A stretch of DNA of 64,000 nt from Acidobacteriota bacterium (GTDB lineage: Bacteria > Actinomycetota > Acidimicrobiia > Acidimicrobiales > RAAP-2). Positions 17,469 to 24,853 of this stretch are shown here, piece after piece. Position 1 is the first letter of the stretch. The number at the start of each line of letters is the position of its first letter. A program made the translations under genes and the position numbers. The notes beneath the pieces are model-generated. The model was given only the letters and a program-made list of their open reading frames with translations, was not told the DNA's origin and searched no databases. The stretch covers positions 20,883-84,882 of the forward strand of contig JAGXBH010000004.1 in NCBI GenBank assembly GCA_018971185.1. The letters are read 5' to 3'.

Positions 17469-18632
17469 ATGACGACTTCGCGCAGTCGCGTAGCGCTGAT
17501 GGGCGCGACGGGCTCCATCGGCACCCAGACCATCGACGTCCTGCGTCGCGAACCAGACCGCTTCGAGTTGGTGGCCCTGTCCTCGGGTCGGCGCGTGAGA
17601 GAACTCGCCGAGCTCGTGAAGGAGTTCGGCGTGCGCCGCGTCGCCGTCGCGGGGGAGGAGCAGCGTCGGGAGTTGACGGCGCTGGTCCCCGCGCACGTGG
17701 CCATCGAGGTGGGCGAGGAAGGGCTTCGAGAACTCTGCCGCGACGTCGACGTCGTGGTGAACGCCGTCATGGGTTTCGCCGGACTGCCCGTCACCCTGGC
17801 GACCCTCGAGGCCGGCGCACGCTTGGCGTTGGCCAACAAGGAGTCGCTGATCGCCGCCGCGCCCGTCGTGGCGCAGGCTCGTCGCACGCCGGGTGCGCAG
17901 ATCCTCCCCGTGGACTCCGAGCACTGCGCCATCCACCAATGCCTCCAGGGCTCCCTCGAAACCGGACATCCCGACGTGGCCCGCCTGCTCCTGACGGCGT
18001 CGGGGGGGCCATTTCGCGGCTGGACCAGTGAGCAACTGGCGCGCGTCACCACGGGCGACGCCCTGGCCCACCCGACCTGGAACATGGGTCCGAAGATCAC
18101 GATCGACTCCTCGACGCTGATGAACAAGGGGCTCGAAGTGCTCGAGGCGTCCGCGCTCTTTGGGATCGAGGTCGATCGCATCGACGTGGTCGTGCATCCC
18201 CAGTCCGTCGTGCATTCCATGGTGGAGTACGTCGACGGTTCGGTGCTGGCCCAACTCTCGCGCCCGGACATGCGCCTACCCATCGCCTACTGCCTCGGCG
18301 CCCCCGAGCGACTCGCGCATCACTGGGGGCAGCTGGACTTCTCGACGTCACTGCACCTCGACTTCGAACCGCCCGATCGTACGGCCTTCCCGGCGCTCGA
18401 CCTCGCCTACGCGGCGGCCCGACGTGGCGGGGCCGCCCCCGCCTGGCTCTCCGCGGCCAACGAGGTGTGCGTCGAGGCCTTCTTGGCGCAGCGCATTGGG
18501 TGGTCGGACATCGCCACGGTGGTGGCGCGAACGATGGACCGTTACGTCGACGACCCCCTGGTGGACCTGCAGGCGGTGATCGAGAACGACGCGGCGGCGC
18601 GGCGCATCGCCCACGCTAACCTGCCTGAGTGA
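17469..18632 (+). CDS. dxr: 1-deoxy-D-xylulose-5-phosphate reductoisomerase
   Basis: Second step of the MEP isoprenoid pathway: converts DXP to MEP with NADPH. The N-terminal Rossmann motif is GATGSIGTQTIDVL. Metal and substrate regions read ANKESLIAA, LPVDSEHCAIHQCLQG, LTASGGPF, TWNMGPKITIDSSTLMNKGLEVLEA and VHPQSVVHSMVEYVDGSV. It has 387 residues with ATG 17469. The downstream rseP starts in the overlap. ispG of the same pathway is one gene further on. Confidence 0.97.
   Translation: MTTSRSRVALMGATGSIGTQTIDVLRREPDRFELVALSSGRRVRELAELVKEFGVRRVAVAGEEQRRELTALVPAHVAIEVGEEGLRELCRDVDVVVNAVMGFAGLPVTLATLEAGARLALANKESLIAAAPVVAQARRTPGAQILPVDSEHCAIHQCLQGSLETGHPDVARLLLTASGGPFRGWTSEQLARVTTGDALAHPTWNMGPKITIDSSTLMNKGLEVLEASALFGIEVDRIDVVVHPQSVVHSMVEYVDGSVLAQLSRPDMRLPIAYCLGAPERLAHHWGQLDFSTSLHLDFEPPDRTAFPALDLAYAAARRGGAAPAWLSAANEVCVEAFLAQRIGWSDIATVVARTMDRYVDDPLVDLQAVIENDAAARRIAHANLPE
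18617..18622 (+). promoter_or_regulatory. Leaderless-type -10 hexamer before rseP
   Basis: TAACCT ends exactly 6 nt before GTG 18629, inside the 3' end of dxr. It could allow rseP-ispG transcription independent of dxr. Confidence 0.4.
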
Positions 18633-19894
18633 TGCAGTCTCGGTCGTCGCGCGCCTCGATCCTCTGGTTGCTCGCGGGCACTGTCGTGACCGTCGCGCTG
18701 CTGACGTGGCTGTGGGGCTGGGCCCTACCCCTCGTACTGTTCCTCGTCATCGCGATGGTGATGGGGCACGAATTCGGACACTTCATCACCGCCAAACGCG
18801 CGGGGATGAAGGTGACGGACTTCTTCGTGGGATTCGGACCGGTGCTGTGGTCGACGACGCGAGGCGAGACGCGCTACGGCATCCGCGCGCTGTGGCTGGG
18901 CGGTTACGTGAAGGTGCCCGGGATGACGTGGTACGAGGCCATCGAGCCCGAAGAGGAGGCGCGGACCTACCGTTCCGCGTCGTACCCGCGCAAGGTACTC
19001 TTCGCTTCCGCTGGTTCCCTGATGCACGTCGTGATGGCGCTGCTTCTCGCGTACGGCGCCCTCGTGTTCATCGGTCACGCCGACACCCAACGGGTGCGCA
19101 TCGACGGCTTCACCCACTGGCAAGGCCACGCGCAGACGGCGGGAGAGCTGGCGGGACTGCGGGTGGGCGACGAGATCGTGAGCATCCAGGGCCATCGCGT
19201 CGACGGCATGGCAGTCCTCGACGCGACGATCCACGCGAACGCCGGACACGAGATCTCCCTCACGGTGCGCCGCGCCGGTCACGACGTCGTCGTGCACGCG
19301 ACGCCGGTCGACGGACGCCGGGTCCTGGTGAACGGTCAACCCGAGGTGAAGGGCCCTGCGCCCGTGGGCCTGCTGGGCATCCAGCTGACCAATCCCACGG
19401 TTCGCACGGGCTACCTCGCTGCGATCCCGAACTCGGTGTCCACCGTCACCGCCACCCTCGACCAGGCGGTGCACGCCCTGGTGCACGTCCTCTCGCCCGG
19501 CGAGTTCGCGACGTTGTGGCATCAGGTCCTCACCCCGTCGGCCGCACAGTCGACGACCGCGCAAACCACCCGGCCGGTCTCGATCGTGGGCGTCGTCCGT
19601 CTGGCGGACCAGGCGGCGCAGTCGAACCTTCAGGTGTTCTTGTACATCCTGATCACCCTTAACATCTTCGTCGGAGTGATGAACATGTTGCCGATGTTGC
19701 CCCTCGACGGCGGGTACGTGGCGATCGCCACCTACGAACGGCTGCGCCAGCGTCGCCGCGGCGCTGCGCCGTACAAGGCGGACGTCAACAAGCTGACCCC
19801 GGTCGTGGTGGCCTTCATGGGCGTGCTCGTCGTCCTGTTCGCCTTCACGCTCTATCTCGACATCGCCTATCCGATCAGCAATCCTTTCAATTAG
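18629..19894 (+). CDS. rseP: Site-2 protease, RseP/Rip1-type M50 metalloprotease
   Basis: Intramembrane zinc protease that usually cleaves anti-sigma factors or other membrane substrates. HEFGH (residues 47-51) gives two zinc ligands. The third ligand lies in NMLPMLPLDGG near residue 355. A PDZ domain sits between them (GELAGLRVGDEIVSIQGHRVDG). There are about four hydrophobic segments. GTG 18629 overlaps the dxr stop as GTGA; ATG 18632 is an equally good start. It lies between dxr and ispG, as in mycobacteria (dxr-rip1-ispG). No anti-sigma factor is adjacent. Confidence 0.93.
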   Translation: MMQSRSSRASILWLLAGTVVTVALLTWLWGWALPLVLFLVIAMVMGHEFGHFITAKRAGMKVTDFFVGFGPVLWSTTRGETRYGIRALWLGGYVKVPGMTWYEAIEPEEEARTYRSASYPRKVLFASAGSLMHVVMALLLAYGALVFIGHADTQRVRIDGFTHWQGHAQTAGELAGLRVGDEIVSIQGHRVDGMAVLDATIHANAGHEISLTVRRAGHDVVVHATPVDGRRVLVNGQPEVKGPAPVGLLGIQLTNPTVRTGYLAAIPNSVSTVTATLDQAVHALVHVLSPGEFATLWHQVLTPSAAQSTTAQTTRPVSIVGVVRLADQAAQSNLQVFLYILITLNIFVGVMNMLPMLPLDGGYVAIATYERLRQRRRGAAPYKADVNKLTPVVVAFMGVLVVLFAFTLYLDIAYPISNPFN

Positions 19895-19932
19895 GTGACC
19901 ACGTCCGTGCCCGCGCACGGCAGAATGGTGGG

Positions 19933-21162
19933 GTGGATGTCACAGCCAGCTCATTGTCCCCGCGCCGCCTCACGCGCCAGATCTCCGTCGGTTCGGTGAA
20001 GGTGGGCGGCGACGCGCCAATCTCGGTCCAATCGATGACCACCACCAAGACCGCCGACGTCGAGGCCACGCTGGCGCAGATCTACGCCCTGGCGGGCGCC
20101 GGGGCGGACATCGTGCGCTGCACCTGCAACGAGCGCGCGGCCGCGGAGGGTCTCGCGCAGATCATCCCGCGCTCACCCGTCCCCATCGTGGCCGATATCC
20201 ACTTCCACGTCGAGATGGCACTCGCCGCGCTGGAGGCGGGTGTCCACGGACTGCGACTCAATCCCGGGAACCTGCGAAAGCCCGAGGAGATCCGTCTGGT
20301 GGCCCGTGAGGCCCGTGACCGAGGGGTGCCGATCCGTATCGGCGTCAACGCCGGGAGTCTGCACCCGGACATCTACGATCGCTTCGGCGGCGCGACGCCC
20401 GAGGCCCTCGTCGAGTCGGCACGCATCGAACTGGCCTACTTCCAAGAGGTCGACTTCGACGACGTGAAGATCTCGGTGAAGGCCTCCTCGGTCGCCACGA
20501 TGATCGCGGCGTACCGCCTGGCGTCGGAGACCTTCAAGCACCCCCTGCACCTCGGGGTGACCGAGGCGGGACCGTTGCCGGGGGGGTTGCTCAAGGGGAC
20601 CGCGGGCATCGCCACGTTGTTGGCCGAGGGCATCGGTGACACCCTGCGCTACTCACTCACCGCCGACCCGGTGGAGGAGGCCAAGGCCGGTCGCCAGCTG
20701 TTGGAGGCGCTGGGTCTGCGTGAGCGCACGGGCCTGGACCTCATCGCCTGCCCGAGTTGCGGGCGCGCCGAGGTGGACGTCATCTCGGTGGCGACGAAGG
20801 CGCAGGAGGCCCTGATCGCCCTCGACATCCCCATCCAAGTGGCGGTGATGGGGTGCGTCGTCAACGGTCCGGGCGAAGCGCGCCACGCGGATCTAGGGAT
20901 CGCCGCGGGCCGACGCCGGGGCCACCTCTTCATCCGGGGCCAGATCATCCGCGTCGTCCCCGAGGACGAGATGGTCGAGGCGCTCGTCGACGAGGCGCAG
21001 AGGATCGCCAAAGAGGGGATCGAGGCACGTCTCGCCGCCCGTGACGTCTCCGCCGAGGCCGACGCCGCGGCCGACCGTGCGGCGCTGCTCGACGCCAAGG
21101 GCGTGGACGCGAACAACGCGAGTCAGGTCATCGAGCGGATCCGCCGGCGCGACGAGCACTGA
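19933..21162 (+). CDS. ispG: 4-hydroxy-3-methylbut-2-enyl diphosphate synthase
   Basis: Fe-S enzyme of the MEP pathway that converts MEcPP to HMBPP. It shows SVQSMTTTKTADV at the N-terminus, VADIHF, LRLNPGN, HLGVTEAG, and cysteines for the 4Fe-4S cluster in CPSCGR and GCVVNGPGE. It has 409 residues with a charged C-terminal tail. GTG 19933 is the start; a CAGAAT hexamer ends 6 nt upstream, a weaker version of the local -10 pattern. The gene follows dxr and rseP. Confidence 0.96.
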   Translation: MDVTASSLSPRRLTRQISVGSVKVGGDAPISVQSMTTTKTADVEATLAQIYALAGAGADIVRCTCNERAAAEGLAQIIPRSPVPIVADIHFHVEMALAALEAGVHGLRLNPGNLRKPEEIRLVAREARDRGVPIRIGVNAGSLHPDIYDRFGGATPEALVESARIELAYFQEVDFDDVKISVKASSVATMIAAYRLASETFKHPLHLGVTEAGPLPGGLLKGTAGIATLLAEGIGDTLRYSLTADPVEEAKAGRQLLEALGLRERTGLDLIACPSCGRAEVDVISVATKAQEALIALDIPIQVAVMGCVVNGPGEARHADLGIAAGRRRGHLFIRGQIIRVVPEDEMVEALVDEAQRIAKEGIEARLAARDVSAEADAAADRAALLDAKGVDANNASQVIERIRRRDEH

Positions 21163-21186
21163 ACGTCGTTGGTCGTGGTGATTCAC

Positions 21187-21192
21187 TAGGCT
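21187..21192 (+). promoter_or_regulatory. -10 hexamer before proS
   Basis: TAGGCT lies 24 nt before GTG 21217. The short leader contains GAAGAGGAGAAAC, a clear ribosome-binding site, so proS is not leaderless. Confidence 0.45.
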
Positions 21193-21216
21193 CAGTCCAC
21201 GTCGAAGAGGAGAAAC

Positions 21217-22629
21217 GTGGCCGGCCCCAGTGTCCTGACCCCCCAGAACGAAGACTTCCCGCAGTGGTACCAAGAAGTGGTGGCGAAGGCGGAGATGGCC
21301 GATAACGGGCCAGTACGCGGCACAATGGTGATCCGTCCCTACGGATACGCGATCTGGGAGCGCATCCAGTCGGCGATCGACGAGCGCATCAAGCTCGCCG
21401 GCGCGCAGAACGCCTACTTCCCGCTGTTCATCCCCGAGAGCTACCTCTCCAAGGAGGCCGAGCACGTCGAGGGGTTCAGTCCCGAACTCGCGGTGGTGAC
21501 GCACGCTGGAGGTGAGGAACTCGCCGAACCGATCGTGGTGCGACCGACCTCGGAGACGGTGATCGGCGAGTTCATGGCCAAATGGATCCAGAGTCACAGG
21601 GACCTGCCCCTCCTCTTGAACCAGTGGGCGAACGTGGTGCGCTGGGAGATGCGCCCTCGGCTCTTTCTGCGGTCGTCTGAGTTCCTCTGGCAGGAGGGTC
21701 ACACGGCGCACGCCAGCGCGCGCGACGCATCGGCCTACGCGTTGAAGATTCACCTCGAGGTGTACCACGACTTCTTGGAGAAGGTCCTCGCGGTGCCGAC
21801 CTTCCTCGGCATCAAGCCGCCGAGCGAGCGCTTCGCCGGCGCCACCAACACCATGACCTGTGAGGGGATGATGCGCGACGGCAAGGCGCTGCAGATGGCT
21901 ACTTCTCACGAACTCGGACAGAACTTCGCGCGCGCCTTCGACATCTACTTCCAGAGCGAGCAAGGTCAGTCCGAGTTGTGCTACACGACGTCGTGGGGGG
22001 CCTCGACCCGGCTGGTGGGTGGTCTGATCATGGCCCACGGCGACGACAGGGGTCTGATACTGCCACCGGCGCTCGCACCGATCCAGGTGGTCGTGCTCGC
22101 GGTCCGTGAGGACGATGAGGTTCTCACGGCGTGTCGCGACCAATACGACCAATTGACCGCCGCTGGGGTGCGCGCGCACGTCGACGACGGTCGGCGAGGG
22201 AGCTTCGGGCGAAGGGTGACCGACTGGGAGATGAAGGGCGTACCGGTACGCATCGAAGTGGGACCTCGCGACCTCGCCCAGGGCCTGGTGAGCGTGGTCC
22301 GTCGCGATACCGGCGAGAAGTCGACCGTCGCGGTCGCCGACGCGGCCGCACTCGCTAGTTCCCTGGTCCGCGACGTCCAAGGGGCGATGCTCAACGCTGC
22401 TCGTACCTTGCGCGACTCGCGCACGACGACCGTGAGCGACCTCGATGGGGCCATCGAAGTGGCCCAGGAGGGCTTCGCACGTGTGGAGTGGAGCAAGGTC
22501 GGCGACGCCGGGGAGGCACGCCTGAAATCTCAGGCGATGACCGTCCGTTGCTTGCAACGGAGCGACGGCTCGATGCCTGAGAACGAACGAGAATCGGGCT
22601 TGGTCGCCATCGTCGCGCGGTCGTATTGA
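21217..22629 (+). CDS. proS: Prolyl-tRNA synthetase, archaeal/eukaryotic-like type
   Basis: Charges tRNA-Pro. It belongs to the short class II type without the bacterial editing insertion. Class II motifs are visible (motif 1 IWERIQSAIDERIKLAGAQNAYFPLFIP, motif 2 RWEMRPRLFLRSSEFLWQEGHTAH, and motif 3 near GGLIMAHGDDRGLILPP). It ends with Ser-Tyr, as is usual in this type. There are 470 residues. GTG 21217 has GAGGAG upstream. This ProRS type also occurs in some actinobacteria and Thermus-like bacteria, so it is not by itself a sign of recent transfer. Confidence 0.95.
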   Translation: MAGPSVLTPQNEDFPQWYQEVVAKAEMADNGPVRGTMVIRPYGYAIWERIQSAIDERIKLAGAQNAYFPLFIPESYLSKEAEHVEGFSPELAVVTHAGGEELAEPIVVRPTSETVIGEFMAKWIQSHRDLPLLLNQWANVVRWEMRPRLFLRSSEFLWQEGHTAHASARDASAYALKIHLEVYHDFLEKVLAVPTFLGIKPPSERFAGATNTMTCEGMMRDGKALQMATSHELGQNFARAFDIYFQSEQGQSELCYTTSWGASTRLVGGLIMAHGDDRGLILPPALAPIQVVVLAVREDDEVLTACRDQYDQLTAAGVRAHVDDGRRGSFGRRVTDWEMKGVPVRIEVGPRDLAQGLVSVVRRDTGEKSTVAVADAAALASSLVRDVQGAMLNAARTLRDSRTTTVSDLDGAIEVAQEGFARVEWSKVGDAGEARLKSQAMTVRCLQRSDGSMPENERESGLVAIVARSY

Positions 22630-22685
22630 TCGTTTCCCCTCATCAGCGGTAGTTATCGGCGTGCGACGCGACTCGTGGAGGTCGG

Positions 22686-22714
22686 TTGTCACTCAGGGGT
22701 CCAACTGCTACAAT
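22686..22714 (+). promoter_or_regulatory. Near-consensus sigma-70-type promoter upstream of rimP
   Basis: TTGTCA (22686-22691), exactly 17 nt, then TACAAT (22709-22714). This is the closest match to a vegetative promoter in the window. A start near 22721 is expected. Only about 30 nt later comes a strong terminator. Confidence 0.75.
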
Positions 22715-22720
22715 TGAAGC

Positions 22721-22784
22721 CGACAGTCCGCTCAGGACGTTTGGACTCGTTTAAGCGCGGGCCTCGGGCCCGCGCTTTTTCTTT
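22721..22784 (+). ncRNA. Predicted ~60-nt terminated leader or small RNA before rimP-nusA-infB
   Basis: The region between the promoter and the terminator would give a short RNA. It holds a small hairpin GTCC-GCTCA-GGAC (22726-22738) and a competing pairing AGTCC with GGACT (22725-22729 with 22743-22747), then the terminator stem. There is no start codon with a useful ORF. It is either an attenuator controlling read-through into rimP-nusA-infB or an independent small RNA. Boundaries are predicted from the promoter and terminator only. Confidence 0.55.
22753..22784 (+). terminator. Intrinsic terminator upstream of rimP
   Basis: The 10-bp stem AGCGCGGGCC / GGCCCGCGCT with a TCG loop is followed by TTTTTCTTT. 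It is the only classic U-tailed terminator I find in the window. Confidence 0.85.
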
Positions 22785-22816
22785 GTCCCGACACTGGTGG
22801 CATAGAGAGGAGAGGC

Positions 22817-23311
22817 ATGGAACTGGAGACCCCATTGCGCTCGCTCCTATCTAACCTTGGACTTGACCTTTACGACTTAGAGCTCGCCCACGCGACGCTG
22901 AACGTCACGGTGAATCGACCGGGGGGCGTCGATTTGGAGACGCTGACCACGGCGAGCAGGGCAATATCTGAGTGGCTGGACCTCAACGACCCCATTTCGG
23001 GGCGCTACACCTTGGACGTGTCGAGTCCCGGCCTCGAGAGGCGGTTGCGGACCGTCGAACACTTCCGCTCGGCCGTCGGCGAGACCGTCACCCTGCGAGA
23101 GATCCGTGAGGGTGAGCCCACCCGGCGATTGGAGGGCCGACTGGACGAGGTGAACGACACCACCCTGACGCTCACCGATACTTCGGTCGGCGCAGTTCAC
23201 GTGGCGATCACCTCGATCGAGCGCGCGCGCACGGTCTTCCAGTGGGGTGGCGAGGCCAAGCCGTCTCCCTCGCGGGGCAAACCTCACACAACGACGAGCA
23301 AGAAAGGCTAA
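22817..23311 (+). CDS. rimP: Ribosome maturation factor RimP
   Basis: 30S assembly factor. It shows the family motif TLDVSSPGLERRLRT near residues 72-86, an N-terminal alpha/beta domain (LGLDLYDLELAH..LNVTVNRPGGVDLE) and a C-terminal SH3-like part. It has 164 residues with a Lys/Thr-rich tail. ATG 22817 is preceded by AGAGGAGAGG. It is the first gene of rimP-nusA-ylxR-infB-rbfA-truB-ribF. Confidence 0.93.
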   Translation: MELETPLRSLLSNLGLDLYDLELAHATLNVTVNRPGGVDLETLTTASRAISEWLDLNDPISGRYTLDVSSPGLERRLRTVEHFRSAVGETVTLREIREGEPTRRLEGRLDEVNDTTLTLTDTSVGAVHVAITSIERARTVFQWGGEAKPSPSRGKPHTTTSKKG

Positions 23312-23315
23312 GAAC

Positions 23316-24545
23316 ATGGCAAACTTCGAATTTCTAGAAGCCCTCGGACAGATTGCGCGTGACCAGAACATCGACGAGGGGGAATTGCTCATTGCACTGG
23401 CCAACGCCTTGCTCGCGGCGTACAAGCGCCGTCCCGATTCCGCGGAGGACGCGGAGGTCGAGATCAACCCCGAGACCGGCGAGATCAAGGTGTGGGGACT
23501 CGAACTCGACCTCGACGGCAACGTCACGCGCGAGTGGGACGCGACCCCGGAGGACTTCGGACGTATCGCCGCCCAGACCGCCAAGCAGGTCTTGATGCAA
23601 CTGATCCGCGACATCCAGCGACGCCAGATGTACGAGGAGTTCGCCAACCGCGAAGGGGACATCGTCTCGGGCACCGTCCAGCAGAACGACAACCGCTACA
23701 CGTTGCTCGACCTCGGCCGCGTCGAGGCACTGCTGCCCCAGGCCGAGCAGATCGCCTTCGAACGTTACGAGCACGGGGCCCGCGTCAAGGTGTACATCGT
23801 CGAAGTCCGAAAGACCAACAAGGGTCCCCAGATCGTGGTCAGTCGCACGCACCCGGCCCTGGTGGCCAAGCTCTTCGAGATCGAGGTCCCCGAGATCGCC
23901 AACGGCATCGTCGAGATCAAGGCGCTGGCCCGCGAACCGGGGCACCGATCCAAGATCGCGGTGGCCTCCAACGACACGATGGTCGACCCGGTGGGCGCCT
24001 GCGTGGGGGCGCGGGGTTCACGGGTGCGCAACATCACCAACGAACTGCGCTCCGAGCGCATCGACGTGGTTCCCTACAGCGACGACCCCATCGAGTTCAT
24101 CCAGGCCGCGCTCGCGCCCGCTCGCGTCCGCGAGGTCCAGTTGAACGAGGAGGAGGGGATCGCCACCGTCATCGTCCACGATCAGCAACTCTCGTTGGCG
24201 ATCGGCAAGGAGGGTCAGAACGCCCGGCTGGCGGCTCGCCTGACGGGATGGCGCATCGATATCCGCTCGGAGAACGAGGGGGAGGACGAGGTCGTCGAGG
24301 AGGTGTGGACCGAGGAGGGCATCGTGGTCGACGAGGTGGTCACCGTGGTGCACGACGAGCACGCGCACGACCACGGCCCGGTCACCGAGGTCTTCACCGA
24401 CGGCGTCACCCTCGTCGAGGAGACCCTCAACGTGGTCCCCGACGGCGAGGGCCACGAGGTCCGCGTGGTCGAGGATGTCGTCATGGACGAGCACGGCACT
24501 CAGGCCGAGGTGCTGGAGGTCGACGTCACGGGGGACGACGCATAG
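23316..24545 (+). CDS. nusA: Transcription factor NusA
   Basis: Binds RNA polymerase and nascent RNA to affect pausing, termination and antitermination. The order is an N-terminal domain (FEFLEALGQIARDQNIDEGELLIAL), S1 (about 135-205, REGDIVSGTVQQ), then two KH domains (DPVGACVGARGSRVRNI and LAIGKEGQNARLAARLTGW). After residue 335 there is an acidic tail of about 70 residues rich in Val, Glu, Asp and His. ATG 23316 is the start; the track begins in rimP. It has 409 residues. Its TAG overlaps an unusual ATA start for ylxR. Confidence 0.96.
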   Translation: MANFEFLEALGQIARDQNIDEGELLIALANALLAAYKRRPDSAEDAEVEINPETGEIKVWGLELDLDGNVTREWDATPEDFGRIAAQTAKQVLMQLIRDIQRRQMYEEFANREGDIVSGTVQQNDNRYTLLDLGRVEALLPQAEQIAFERYEHGARVKVYIVEVRKTNKGPQIVVSRTHPALVAKLFEIEVPEIANGIVEIKALAREPGHRSKIAVASNDTMVDPVGACVGARGSRVRNITNELRSERIDVVPYSDDPIEFIQAALAPARVREVQLNEEEGIATVIVHDQQLSLAIGKEGQNARLAARLTGWRIDIRSENEGEDEVVEEVWTEEGIVVDEVVTVVHDEHAHDHGPVTEVFTDGVTLVEETLNVVPDGEGHEVRVVEDVVMDEHGTQAEVLEVDVTGDDA

Positions 24546-24808
24546 TCCCGGTACGGACCTGCGTGGTCTGTCGTCGACGCCGCGAGTGGGATGAACTCCA
24601 ACGCGCGGGTCGGTCGCCGGACGGTGGGTGGTATCTCGGTCCCGGGGCAGGTCGCGGGGTGTGGTGGTGCCGCGAGGGGGAGTGCCTCTCAGGGGTCCGC
24701 GTGACCCGCGTGGCGCGTGCGTTGCGGCGCCCCCTCGACGAGAGCGACGTCGCCGGACTGCGCGAGTTGGCGCAGCGCTCGAAAACGGTTGTAGTTGTGG
24801 AAGAATAG
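24542..24808 (+). CDS. ylxR: YlxR family RNA-binding/nucleoid-associated protein
   Basis: Small protein of the YlxR (DUF448) family between nusA and infB, its standard position. PVRTCVVCRRRREWDEL and GPGAGRGVWWCREGECL are family motifs. The start is abnormal. In this frame no ATG, GTG, TTG or CTG occurs for more than 80 nt before PVRTC. The best candidate is ATA 24542, which overlaps the nusA TAG as ATAG and has GGGGGA 6 nt upstream, giving 88 residues. GTG 24563 would remove the first conserved Cys. The track shows it only as the tail of a spurious 438-aa ORF from 23492. The gene is real; its start is uncertain. Confidence 0.8.
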   Translation: MVPVRTCVVCRRRREWDELQRAGRSPDGGWYLGPGAGRGVWWCREGECLSGVRVTRVARALRRPLDESDVAGLRELAQRSKTVVVVEE

Positions 24809-24853
24809 GGAATTGTGCTTGCGGAGCGCGAGCACACGATTCAAGGGAATGTT

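Noticed and set aside
21160-21216. T-box or riboswitch before proS
   Set aside because: The gap is 54 bp and has no specifier or terminator structure; only a -10 hexamer and a ribosome-binding site are seen.
20893-22692. Minus-strand ORF of 599 aa opposite ispG and proS
   Set aside because: Shadow of two certain genes; low-complexity composition and no family motif.
23492-24541. Plus-strand 438-aa ORF overlapping nusA in another frame
   Set aside because: Arg/Gly-rich shadow of nusA; only its last 88 codons (24542-24808) are a real gene, ylxR.
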